Source: Sneathiella sp.
Lineage (GTDB): Bacteria; Pseudomonadota; Alphaproteobacteria; Sneathiellales; Sneathiellaceae
Assembly: GCA_002732675.1 (NCBI GenBank)
Contig: NVRR01000011.1
Location: forward strand, 871 to 11,749
Direction of reading: 5' to 3'
DNA: 10,879 nucleotides
The translations under genes and the position numbers were made by a program. Positions within the stretch are counted from its first letter, which is position 1, and each line of letters begins with the position of its first letter. The notes beneath the pieces were generated by a model that was not told the origin of the DNA, ran no database searches, and saw only the letters and a list, made by a program, of their open reading frames with translations. Below are positions 1-6,739 of this stretch, piece by piece.

Positions 1-627
1 TCCTGGCGGGTGTTTCAGTCCGGGGAGCAGATTCTGGAGCGGTCGACCACAAGCCGCGACGTCTTCTTTGTCGCTGAGGGAAGCGTCAATATCGTCAATT
101 TCGGGGTTTCCGGCCGGGAAGTGGCCTATGCAAGCATTGAGGAGGGGCAGTATTTTGGCGAATTATCCGCCATCGACGGGCGCCCGCGTTCGGCCAATGT
201 CATCGCCCGGTCCAAATGTTTGCTGGCCTCCTTAAACCCAGATCATTTTAAAGATGTTTTAATGCAGCATCCTGAGATCATGATGGCGGTGCTGGAGCGA
301 TTGGCGCGGGTCATTCGCATCAATGATGACCGTATTCTGGATTTGTCGACCATGGGCGCTGTTCAGCGGGTCTGTCAGGAAATCCTGCGGATGGCGGAGC
401 CTGACCCGGTGACACCTAATTCCTGGCTGATTTACCCAATGCCAACGCAAAGTGTGATCGCCAGTCGGGTTTCGACAACACGTGAGACCGTGGCCCGTGT
501 GCTCGGGCAGCTTACCCAGGACGGCATGGTTCTGAAAAAGGGCAAAAGCCTTTATCTGAAAAATCGCGACGGTATTGAAGAATATATCAAAACTCTGACC
601 ATGACGTCCGGACAAGGCGGGCGCTAA
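1..627 (+). CDS. Crp/Fnr-family transcriptional regulator, 5'-truncated by the window edge
   Basis: A cytoplasmic DNA-binding regulator with an N-terminal cyclic-nucleotide-type beta-barrel and a C-terminal winged helix. The reading frame is open from base 1, so the GTG at 10 is probably an internal valine and the true start lies outside; 208 codons are visible. The phosphate-binding cassette reads FGELSAIDGRPRSA, with Glu at visible residue 54 and Arg-Ser-Ala at 63-65. These match the residues that hold cAMP in CRP, which supports a nucleotide ligand. The recognition helix (visible residues about 158-170, TTRETVARVLGQL) carries the Arg161/Glu162/Arg166 pattern of CRP, not the Glu-x-x-Ser-Arg pattern of FNR, so TGTGA-type half sites are the better guess. 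No iron-sulfur cysteine cluster can be judged because the N-terminus is missing. It converges on modC with a 23-bp gap. The target genes are unknown. Confidence 0.9.
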   Translation, partial: SWRVFQSGEQILERSTTSRDVFFVAEGSVNIVNFGVSGREVAYASIEEGQYFGELSAIDGRPRSANVIARSKCLLASLNPDHFKDVLMQHPEIMMAVLERLARVIRINDDRILDLSTMGAVQRVCQEILRMAEPDPVTPNSWLIYPMPTQSVIASRVSTTRETVARVLGQLTQDGMVLKKGKSLYLKNRDGIEEYIKTLTMTSGQGGR

Positions 628-650
628 GGTAATCGGTATAAATGCGGGAT

Positions 651-1742
651 CTATAAGTGCAGGACGTCTGTTTCGGTCGTGTTGATGGTCACCGATTTTA
701 TTAGGGTCCAGACATCTGATCCCGTCCGCAGGTTCATTTTCTCAAATGATTTGCGGGTAATCCGCGCCGTCAGCAGGAAGCCGACATCAATCAATAATTC
801 TTCCATACCAGATTTGCCGGATCGATGATCCACCACTTTACCTTTAAACCGGTTGAGGATGGAAACATCCTTCGGTTCAGAAGAGGCAAGGGCGACGTCG
901 CGGGCTCTGATCCGAATTCTGAGATGCCCACCTATTTCATGATGGCAGGCCGGGATGAAAAAAGCCCCTCCTGCCGTTTCAAGCTCTGACAGATGATATC
1001 CGCGGTCATGGCCGACGACTTTGGCATCGATAATGGAACCAGCGTCATCTCCGCCAGTATAGGGAAACAGCTCCAGTCGATTGAGCAGATCTGAAATTGG
1101 CCCCGCCGCTTTTACCTGACCCCTGTCCATCAGCACAAGGTTATCGGCAAGCTGCGTAATCTCGGCCAAAGAATGGGATATATAGATAATCGTCAGGCCA
1201 AATTCGCCTTTCAGGCGCTTGATCAACGGCATAATGTCCTGCTTGCGGGCCGTATCAAGGCTGGAAAGCGGCTCATCCATGATCAGAACATTTGGCTTGG
1301 ACATCAATGCCCGGCCAATGGCAACCCTTTGCTTTTCCCCGAGCGACAAGGTATGCGGTCGCCGATCGAGCAGGGCCGCCAACCCCAAAAGATCCGTTAC
1401 CGCATCGAATGTAATGGGATGATCCCGCGATGGATTTCGGGAAGCTCCATAAAGAAGGTTTCCGCGTACAGAATAATGGGGAAAAAGCCGATGCTCCTGA
1501 AACACGAAGCCAATATCTCTTTTATGGGGCGGGACATTAATGTTGCGATTGTCGTCATAGAGAATGTGATCATCTATCCGGATATGACCGGTGTCCGGCG
1601 TCTCCAACCCGGCGAGAATTTTTGCAACCGTGGTTTTCCCTGCGCCTGATGGGCCAAAAATGGCGGTTAATCCGGCCGCCGCCGTAAAAGACGCATCAAG
1701 TTGGAAATCGCCCAGGGATTTATGGATATCAACGTCTAGCAT
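651..1742 (-). CDS. modC: Molybdate ABC transporter ATP-binding protein ModC
   Basis: The ATPase subunit of a molybdate importer, 363 aa, acting on the cytoplasmic face of the membrane. Visible motifs are Walker A GPSGAGKT (residues 30-37), Q-loop Gln82, signature LSLGEKQR (132-139), Walker B VLIMDEP (152-158) and switch His190. The last 120 or so residues form a TOBE/Mop-type oxyanion-binding domain, including the ModC-typical string RIRARDVALA, which separates it from sulfate- or phosphate-type ATPases. The ATG at 1742 is chosen because it shares its A with the modB TGA (TGATG) and places a normal short N-terminus before the first strand. An in-frame start at 1787 would add 15 residues that simply overlap modB. 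One oddity is that the third signature position is Leu instead of the usual Gly. Tungstate transport is possible but the full-length TOBE favours ModC. Confidence 0.93.
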   Translation of the reverse strand: MLDVDIHKSLGDFQLDASFTAAAGLTAIFGPSGAGKTTVAKILAGLETPDTGHIRIDDHILYDDNRNINVPPHKRDIGFVFQEHRLFPHYSVRGNLLYGASRNPSRDHPITFDAVTDLLGLAALLDRRPHTLSLGEKQRVAIGRALMSKPNVLIMDEPLSSLDTARKQDIMPLIKRLKGEFGLTIIYISHSLAEITQLADNLVLMDRGQVKAAGPISDLLNRLELFPYTGGDDAGSIIDAKVVGHDRGYHLSELETAGGAFFIPACHHEIGGHLRIRIRARDVALASSEPKDVSILNRFKGKVVDHRSGKSGMEELLIDVGFLLTARITRKSFEKMNLRTGSDVWTLIKSVTINTTETDVLHL

Positions 1743-2437
1743 CAGGCCCGGCTTCCCGTATTCCTGAGTGCGCGATGCGCCAGCCATTCTGAAAAGGCGA
1801 TCGCAACAAAGGCGATCAGGGCGGATAATATGACCAGTTTAATCACAGCATCGCTGCTGCCGGGGACTTGTAGCAGTGAATAAATCGCCAGCGGTAAAGT
1901 CTGGGTTTCTCCGGGAATATTGGCGACGAACGTAATTGTCGCGCCGAATTCTCCGAGTGCCCGGGCGAACCCCAATGTTGCACCTGCAAGGATACCGGGC
2001 AGGATAAGTGGCAACGTAATAGTTAGAAAGACACGCCACGGTGGTTTGCCGAGGGTGAGCGCCGCCACCTCAAGATTTTGATCGACGGCTTCGATCGCAT
2101 GTCGGATCGCACGGACAATGAGCGGGAAAGCCATAACTGCCGTTGCCACGACGACGCCCTTCCAGTTAAAAATAAGCGAAATACCGAAGCTATCGTAAAG
2201 CCAGCTGCCGATCATACCGCGCTTGCCCAGGGTCACTAAAAGCAGGTAGCCGACGACAACGGGCGGCAGGACAAGAGGGAGGTGAATGACGACATTGAGG
2301 ATGGTCTTCCCATAAAACTCACGGCGGGCGAGCAGCCAGCCCATAAAAATCGCGGGCAGGAGGGAAACAGCCACACACCAGATTGCGACTTTGAGGGAGA
2401 GGAGAATAACTCCAAATTCCGCATCGGATAAGCTCAT
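1742..2437 (-). CDS. modB: Molybdate ABC transporter permease ModB
   Basis: The inner-membrane channel subunit of the molybdate importer, 231 aa, a usual ModB length. About five hydrophobic segments are visible, starting with residues roughly 10-36 and 45-70. The cytoplasmic EAA loop lies at about residues 123-150 (EVAALTLG followed by a conserved [11 protein letters not shown] stretch) and docks onto the ATPase. The run [22 protein letters not shown] is highly typical of ModB-type permeases. The start ATG at 2437 overlaps the hisI TGA stop as ATGA, and the stop overlaps the modC start, so translation of all three genes is probably coupled. No modA lies upstream or downstream, so the binding protein must be encoded elsewhere or be missing. 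A related tungstate or other oxyanion permease is a less likely alternative. Confidence 0.92.
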   Translation of the reverse strand: MSLSDAEFGVILLSLKVAIWCVAVSLLPAIFMGWLLARREFYGKTILNVVIHLPLVLPPVVVGYLLLVTLGKRGMIGSWLYDSFGISLIFNWKGVVVATAVMAFPLIVRAIRHAIEAVDQNLEVAALTLGKPPWRVFLTITLPLILPGILAGATLGFARALGEFGATITFVANIPGETQTLPLAIYSLLQVPGSSDAVIKLVILSALIAFVAIAFSEWLAHRALRNTGSRA

Positions 2438-2835
2438 GCGCCGTCCGTTGGCTTTCCATACATCTCTTCGGGCGAGATTTCGATGTCGCTGATAATCTTT
2501 GCTTCCCGCCCTAAAAGCGACGTGAAGAAGCAGTTATGCCGCCCTGTATGACACGCAACCCCCTTCTGATCGACCAGCAGCAGTATTGTATCGCCATCAC
2601 AGTCAATTCTGAAATCCACTATTTTCTGGGTATGCCCCGAGCTTTCCCCTTTGCGCCAAAGGGACTGGCGGGACCGGGACCAGTAACAAACCGCACCAGT
2701 ATCCAGAGTTTCGAGAATGGCTTCCCTGTTCATCCAGGCCATCATGAGAACCTCGCCGGTGTCATGCTGTTGTGCAATGGCGGGAACCAACCCTGCAGCA
2801 TCGAATGAGATCTGGGTCATAAAATCCGTGTTCAT
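2434..2835 (-). CDS. hisI: Phosphoribosyl-AMP cyclohydrolase HisI
   Basis: Catalyses the third step of histidine biosynthesis, opening the purine ring of 1-(5-phosphoribosyl)-AMP in the cytoplasm. The 133-aa protein is the stand-alone cyclohydrolase without a fused HisE domain. The metal-binding signature is clear: Asp78-Cys79-Asp80-Gly81-Asp82, then Cys95-His96-Thr97-Gly98, then Cys102. The conserved motifs WMN (34-36), [14 protein letters not shown] (51-64) and SSGH (65-68) are present. The ATG at 2835 is chosen because AGGA lies seven bases upstream; an internal ATG at 2820 is less well placed. It is the first gene of an overlapping hisI-modB-modC unit, with no other his gene nearby, so its link to molybdate transport is positional and not metabolic. 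The 102 bp upstream contain a possible FNR-type box (see separate entry). Confidence 0.96.
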   Translation of the reverse strand: MNTDFMTQISFDAAGLVPAIAQQHDTGEVLMMAWMNREAILETLDTGAVCYWSRSRQSLWRKGESSGHTQKIVDFRIDCDGDTILLLVDQKGVACHTGRHNCFFTSLLGREAKIISDIEISPEEMYGKPTDGA

Positions 2836-2861
2836 TCGTCAATCCTAAATTTCATAAATCT

Positions 2862-2890
2862 AATTAAATGGATGGGAATCAAACTGTTAA
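2862..2890 (-). promoter_or_regulatory. Weak candidate sigma70 promoter for hisI-modBC
   Basis: On the minus strand TTAACA (2890-2885) is followed after 17 bases by TTAATT (2867-2862). The -35 element is one mismatch from consensus but the -10 match is poor. It is listed because it is the best-spaced pair I found between the metC stop and the hisI start, and because the FNR-like box falls entirely in its spacer. Confidence 0.25.
2869..2882. promoter_or_regulatory. Candidate FNR/FnrL-type binding site upstream of hisI-modBC
   Basis: TGGAT-GGGA-ATCAA (minus strand TTGAT-TCCC-ATCCA) matches the FNR consensus TTGAT-N4-ATCAA at 9 of 10 defined positions. Its centre is about 40 bp upstream of the hisI start codon. 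If it activated from the standard -41.5 position, transcription would begin at the start codon, so repression from within the promoter spacer fits better. A single-site match in AT-rich sequence can arise by chance. Confidence 0.35.
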
Positions 2891-2937
2891 CCGTAATCGT
2901 TAGTATGGGGCATCAAACTTGATTCGCAAAATTATCA

Positions 2938-4113
2938 CTATTTAGTTGAATTTAGCCTCTTGAAGCCGGCCCCAAGATCAGCAATTAGATCGTCGACAGC
3001 CTCCAATCCGATATGAAGGCGGATAAGCGGATTGCTATTATCCCACGTTGTCGCAGTGCGATAGGTAGATGGGTCCGCGAAGATAATCAGGCTTTCATAT
3101 CCCCCCCAGGAATATCCGATACCGAACAGTTCCAGATGGTCCATAAACGCGGCAATGGCGGCTTCCGAAACGGCGTTGAGGCGAAAGGAAAAAAGTCCGG
3201 ATGCACCGAGGAAATCGCGCTTCCAAATGGCATGGCCCGGATGGTCGGGCAGGGCAGGATGCAGAACGGAATGGACTTCGGGACGACCCGTCAGCCACTC
3301 CGCGACGGCAATGCCGTTTGCCATATGCTGCTGCAGGCGTACGGATAAGGTACGGATGCCGCGCTGGGCAAGATAGATATCATCGGGTCCGGCTGTTTGC
3401 CCCATCAAATTGGCGCCGGCTTGCAAAGTTGGCCAGCATTCCTTGGTGGTTGTGACGGTACCAATCATGACATCGGAATGGCCGACAATATATTTTGTTC
3501 CGGCCTGAATAGAGACATCAACGCCATGCTCAAACGGCTTGAAAAAGAGGGGAGAGGCCCAGGTATTGTCCATCATGACAATGGCGCCCCCGGTATGCGC
3601 AACCTCTGCGATCGTAGGGATATCCTGCATTTCGAAGGTCTGAGACCCCGGCGCCTCTACATAAACGATGACTGTATTGGCTTGCATGAGTTCTTTGATA
3701 CCGCTGCCAATCAGCGGATAGTAATAAGTGACGTCAACGCCGAATCGCTTCAGGATTTTATCACAAAAATTACGGCTCGGTCCGTAGACGCTGTCGGTCA
3801 TCAGAATGTGATCACCGGATTTTACAAAGGCCAGCATGGCCTGGGAACAGGCGGCGAGGCCGGAGGGGAAAACCTGGGTACGGTAGCCACCCTCAACCGC
3901 GGCAACGGCATCTTCGAGGGACCAGCTAGTCGGCGTTCCAATTCGGCCGTAGGAGACAACGCGCTCTCCCGCCGCTCGCGCCGCCTGTGATTTGCGTAAA
4001 GCCTCCAGCGACTGATGCAGAATGGTGGACGCATGATAAACAGGCGGGTTTACAATTCCGAAATTTGCATCCGGATCGCGGCCGATGACCACCAGCTTTG
4101 TTTCATCTTTCAT
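2938..4113 (-). CDS. metC: Cystathionine beta-lyase (PLP-dependent Cys/Met metabolism family)
   Basis: Cleaves cystathionine to homocysteine, pyruvate and ammonia in methionine synthesis, using pyridoxal phosphate in the cytoplasm. The 391-aa length is normal for the family. Visible hallmarks are NPPVYHAST near residue 22, the substrate/cofactor-site string YGRIGTPTSWSLE near residue 55, the DNTWASP loop, and the PLP-lysine Lys207 in the setting AGTKYIVGHSD. These favour MetC over cystathionine gamma-synthase or MetZ, although members of this fold are easily confused. The ATG at 4113 has an AGG about ten bases upstream. The gene is transcribed away from aapJ. As I recall, a metC-like gene beside aap is seen in rhizobia too; that needs checking. 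It is separated from hisI by 102 bp, so read-through into hisI-modBC is possible because no clear terminator is visible between them. Confidence 0.9.
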   Translation of the reverse strand: MKDETKLVVIGRDPDANFGIVNPPVYHASTILHQSLEALRKSQAARAAGERVVSYGRIGTPTSWSLEDAVAAVEGGYRTQVFPSGLAACSQAMLAFVKSGDHILMTDSVYGPSRNFCDKILKRFGVDVTYYYPLIGSGIKELMQANTVIVYVEAPGSQTFEMQDIPTIAEVAHTGGAIVMMDNTWASPLFFKPFEHGVDVSIQAGTKYIVGHSDVMIGTVTTTKECWPTLQAGANLMGQTAGPDDIYLAQRGIRTLSVRLQQHMANGIAVAEWLTGRPEVHSVLHPALPDHPGHAIWKRDFLGASGLFSFRLNAVSEAAIAAFMDHLELFGIGYSWGGYESLIIFADPSTYRTATTWDNSNPLIRLHIGLEAVDDLIADLGAGFKRLNSTK

Positions 4114-4248
4114 TGATTTACGACCTGCCTTTTCATGACCATTGACATCTGTTCAATATAGGAAGGTTGGAGAAGTTGGAAGAATAAATGTTTGTGCCGT
4201 CAAATCTGCCAATAAGTAAATAATTTGCAATTACAATAAATTTTTACG

Positions 4249-4276
4249 TTGACCTGTGAAACAAAAATATTATCGT
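4249..4276 (+). promoter_or_regulatory. Candidate sigma70 promoter for aapJQMP
   Basis: TTGACC (4249-4254) and TATCGT (4271-4276) are separated by 16 bases; the matches to consensus are 5/6 and 4/6. Transcription would start near 4283 and give an untranslated leader of roughly 145 nt before aapJ. I found no convincing sigma54 GG-N10-GC pair, which is worth noting because aap is reported to respond to nitrogen control in rhizobia. Confidence 0.45.
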
Positions 4277-4293
4277 AATTGTTGAAGAAAGTC

Positions 4294-4344
4294 ATGGAAC
4301 ATAACAATGATTTTCAGTCAGTACGACTTAAGTGCCCAAAATAA
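4294..4344 (+). CDS. Possible leader peptide (16 aa) in the aapJ leader
   Basis: A short ORF, MEHNNDFQSVRLKCPK, begins about 11 bases after the predicted transcription start and ends with TAA inside the loop of the first palindrome. The upstream sequence GAAGAAAG is a weak purine-rich ribosome binding site. It has no run of one amino acid as in classical attenuators. It may be chance; only its placement relative to the palindromes makes it worth listing. Confidence 0.2.
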   Translation: MEHNNDFQSVRLKCPK

Positions 4345-4381
4345 TAAGGGCACGGGGATAAGTGCCCGCAAATAAGGGCGC
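4332..4381. repeat. Tandem palindromes upstream of aapJ
   Basis: The first palindrome is GTGCCC (4332-4337), a 10-base spacer and GGGCAC (4348-4353). The second is GTGCCC (4362-4367), an 8-base spacer and GGGCGC (4376-4381), which pairs with one G-U wobble as RNA. The two copies start 30 bp apart, with AAGTGCCC common to both. Segments 4348-4353 and 4362-4367 are also perfectly complementary, so in RNA the inner pairing 2:3 would exclude 1:2 and 3:4. No U-tract follows, so this is not an intrinsic terminator. It could be a double operator for a dimeric regulator or an RNA switch. Confidence 0.6.
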
Positions 4382-4426
4382 GTACCGAAAAAGTAAATGA
4401 CTAAAAAATAGACAGGGAGATTATTG

Positions 4427-5443
4427 ATGAAAAAAGCGACCTTTATTGCTGTGGCAGCCACAGCAACCCTCATGGCGACAGCGGTTTCCGCTACGACGCT
4501 GGAGGATGTGAAGGCAAAGGGCTATATCCAATGTGGTGTGACCACGGGTCTTGCCGGATTTGCCGCTCCGAATAACGACGGTAAATGGGAAGGCTTTGAT
4601 GTTGATTACTGCCGGGCCATGGCCGCTGCGATTTTTGCCGATCCAGATAAGGTAAAATACACACCAACGACTGCAAAAGAGCGCTTTACGGCGTTGCAAT
4701 CTGGTGAAATTGATGTGCTGGCACGGAACACGACATGGACATTGAGCCGGGACGTTAATCTCGGATTTACGTTCATTGGTGTGAACTACTATGACGGCCA
4801 GGGCTTTATGGTCAAAAAATCACTCGGCGTTAAATCCGCTCTGGAACTTGATGGTGCTCGCGTTTGCATTCAGTCAGGGACAACAACGGAACTTAACCTT
4901 GCAGATTATTTTACTGCCAATGGTATGGATTTTGACCCCGTCTTGTTCGACACAGCCGACGAAGTACGTGAAGCCTATCTGCAAGACACCTGCGATGTGT
5001 ACACAACGGATCAATCTGGTCTGTATGCACAGCGCTCTGTGATTCCTGATCCTGAAGCTCATATTGTTCTGCCGGAAATTATTTCCAAAGAGCCTCTTGG
5101 CCCGTTGGTCCGCCACGGCGACAACCAGTGGGGTGATATTGCCCGCTGGACATTGAATGCGATGATTGCAGGTGAAGAACATAATATTTCATCCGCCAAT
5201 GTGGATGATCTGAAAGCAAATACCAAAAATCCAGGTATTGCCCGTATTCTCGGCACGTCCGGTGATCTTGGCGAGCAGCTTGGCCTGAGTAATGACTGGG
5301 CTTTCAATATTTACAAGATGGTTGGTAACTACGGGGAAAGCTTCGCCAAAAATCTCGGCGAAGGCACACCTTTGAATATTGCCCGCGGCTTGAACGCTCA
5401 GTGGAACAATGGGGGTATCCTTTACTCTGCACCAATGCGTTAA
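4427..5443 (+). CDS. aapJ: General L-amino acid ABC transporter periplasmic binding protein AapJ
   Basis: Binds a broad range of L-amino acids in the periplasm and delivers them to AapQM. The 338-aa length is usual. A Sec signal peptide is clear: MKK, a hydrophobic core at residues about 6-19, and a likely cleavage after AVSA (residue 22). The mature start TTLEDVKAKGYIQCGV, the GFDVDYCRA motif and the ARNTTWTLSRD segment are typical of AapJ-type members of solute-binding family 3, and longer than the HisJ/GlnH types. The ATG at 4427 is chosen over a TTG just upstream because AGGGAGA (4414-4420) sits six bases before it. It is the first gene of aapJQMP and is followed by a hairpin terminator before aapQ, which should give AapJ in excess over the membrane subunits. 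Confidence 0.96.
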   Translation: MKKATFIAVAATATLMATAVSATTLEDVKAKGYIQCGVTTGLAGFAAPNNDGKWEGFDVDYCRAMAAAIFADPDKVKYTPTTAKERFTALQSGEIDVLARNTTWTLSRDVNLGFTFIGVNYYDGQGFMVKKSLGVKSALELDGARVCIQSGTTTELNLADYFTANGMDFDPVLFDTADEVREAYLQDTCDVYTTDQSGLYAQRSVIPDPEAHIVLPEIISKEPLGPLVRHGDNQWGDIARWTLNAMIAGEEHNISSANVDDLKANTKNPGIARILGTSGDLGEQLGLSNDWAFNIYKMVGNYGESFAKNLGEGTPLNIARGLNAQWNNGGILYSAPMR

Positions 5444-5462
5444 GCGAGATTAGCTTTTGACG

Positions 5463-5508
5463 AAAAGAGTGTATGCCCCTCACCGGACATGCACTCTTTT
5501 TGCTTTTT
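5463..5508 (+). terminator. Hairpin terminator/attenuator between aapJ and aapQ
   Basis: The arms AAAAGAGTGTATG (5463-5475) and CATGCACTCTTTT (5488-5500) form a 13-bp stem, with one G-U wobble, around a 12-base loop. The stem is followed by TTTTTGCTTTTT. It has the form of an intrinsic terminator. Because aapQ lacks an obvious promoter of its own, partial termination here would reduce aapQMP transcription relative to aapJ. Confidence 0.8.
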
Positions 5509-5547
5509 ACTAGCTTTTTCGTATAACGTTTTGGGGAGGAGACTCTT

Positions 5548-6738
5548 ATGACCACTGATGTACAGGGTCTAGGAGCGGGAGATAGTAAGTTACGAGATCC
5601 GAGAGTTCGGGCTATCATCTACCAAATTCTCGTTATCGTTCTATTTGTCGCTTTTGTTGCCTATGTTGGCAATAACACAGCAGATAACCTTGATAAGCGC
5701 GGCATTGCAACCGGCTTAGGGTTTTTACAACAGCCTTCGGGTTTCGGCATCGGCATCGTCTTGTTGATGGACTATAGCAGCCAAACATCCACACATTTTG
5801 ACGTTTTGCTGATTGGTATTATCAATACACTGGCTGTCTCAATTGCAGGTATTTTCTTTGCAACATTGATCGGATTTACTTTCGGTGTCTTGCGCTTATC
5901 CAAGAACTGGGTCGTGAGCCGAATTGCCTATGTCTATATTGAAGTCGTCAGAAATATCCCGCTGCTGGTGCAGTTGTTATTCTGGTATTTCGCCGTATGG
6001 GGAACGTTGCCGCTCTGGAAAGAAAGTTTCCAGATAGGCGATAATTTCTATGTAAATAATCGAGGGATCAATTTCCCGAGTATTATCCCAACGGATGGTT
6101 TCTGGTTGATACCGGTTGGCCTTCTCGCGGCCATTGCGCTTTCAGTTGTTGTCTCCAAATGGGCACGGAAGCGTCAGGATCTAACAGGACAGCCTTTTCC
6201 AGTTTTCTGGGCAAGCGTCGGAATGATTGTCATCCTCCCGTTGATTGCTGCGATTATCATGGGGCTCCCTTTTAACATTGACTATCCAACTGTAGCTCGT
6301 TTCGGCCTTCGAGGCGGATGGGTATTAGAGCCGGAATTTCTGGCATTGCTTACTGGCCTTTGCGTTTATACGGGTGCCTTCATCGCTGAAATTGTGCGTT
6401 CAGGTATCAATTCTGTGAGCCATGGTCAGACGGAGGCGGCTCATTCTTTGGGCATTGCTCCTGGGTTGACGACACGACTGGTCGTGCTACCGCAGGCGCT
6501 TCGCGTTATTGTCCCACCACTGACAAGTCAATATCTGAACCTCTTGAAGAACTCTTCCCTGGCAACTGCCATCGGCTATGCTGACATTACAGCGATTTTT
6601 GCCGGGACGACCCTGAACCAGACTGGTCAGGCCATTGAAGTGATTGCAATAACCATGCTGTTCTATCTATCGATCAGCCTGATTATTTCCATGTTCATGA
6701 ACTGGTACAACAAACGTATCTCATTGGTGGAGAGGTAA
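5548..6738 (+). CDS. aapQ: General L-amino acid ABC transporter permease AapQ
   Basis: One of two permeases forming the inner-membrane channel for L-amino acids. The 396-aa length fits the large AapQ/BztB-type permeases and not the ~220-aa HisQ type. Hydrophobic segments are seen at about residues 22-41, 66-74, 88-114, 135-152, 184-202, 220-240, 264-282 and 358-388. The EAA loop is at about 290-325 (HGQTEAAHSLG with Glu296, then LPQALRVIVPP), where AapP docks. The ATG at 5548 follows a strong GGGGAGGAGA (5533-5542). A run of about 75 polar and mixed residues (153-219) interrupted by one segment is the usual AapQ insertion. It is joined to aapM by one base (TAA-G-ATG), so the two are co-translated. 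Confidence 0.95.
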   Translation: MTTDVQGLGAGDSKLRDPRVRAIIYQILVIVLFVAFVAYVGNNTADNLDKRGIATGLGFLQQPSGFGIGIVLLMDYSSQTSTHFDVLLIGIINTLAVSIAGIFFATLIGFTFGVLRLSKNWVVSRIAYVYIEVVRNIPLLVQLLFWYFAVWGTLPLWKESFQIGDNFYVNNRGINFPSIIPTDGFWLIPVGLLAAIALSVVVSKWARKRQDLTGQPFPVFWASVGMIVILPLIAAIIMGLPFNIDYPTVARFGLRGGWVLEPEFLALLTGLCVYTGAFIAEIVRSGINSVSHGQTEAAHSLGIAPGLTTRLVVLPQALRVIVPPLTSQYLNLLKNSSLATAIGYADITAIFAGTTLNQTGQAIEVIAITMLFYLSISLIISMFMNWYNKRISLVER

Positions 6739-6739
6739 G

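Larger units (their letters stand above)
4114..4426. other. Divergent metC/aapJ intergenic region
   Basis: This 313-bp region holds no long ORF. The metC-proximal part (about 4130-4250) is AT-rich and I could not assign a convincing minus-strand promoter for metC. Toward aapJ there are a plausible plus-strand promoter (4249-4276), a possible 16-codon leader ORF (4294-4344), two tandem GTGCCC/GGGC(A/G)C palindromes (4332-4381) and the aapJ ribosome binding site AGGGAGA (4414-4420). Confidence 0.8.

Noticed and set aside
1173..1649. 158-codon plus-strand ORF opposite modC
   Set aside because: It is antisense to the ATPase core, where all ABC motifs are intact on the minus strand.
3397..3990. 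197-codon plus-strand ORF opposite metC
   Set aside because: It lies entirely antisense to a clear PLP enzyme gene, shows no domain or ribosome binding site, and reads like a shadow of the metC codons.
4143..4157. TTGACATCTGTTCAA as an FNR-type or MetR-type operator before metC
   Set aside because: Only four bases of each arm are symmetric (TTGA/TCAA), and the spacing is one base off FNR and unlike the MetR TGAA-N5-TTCA pattern.
4332..4367. NtrC site or sigma54 promoter in the aapJ leader
   Set aside because: GTGCCC-N10-GGGCAC differs from the TGCACY-N5-RGTGCA NtrC core, and the GG to GC distance here is 13, not the 10 required for sigma54.
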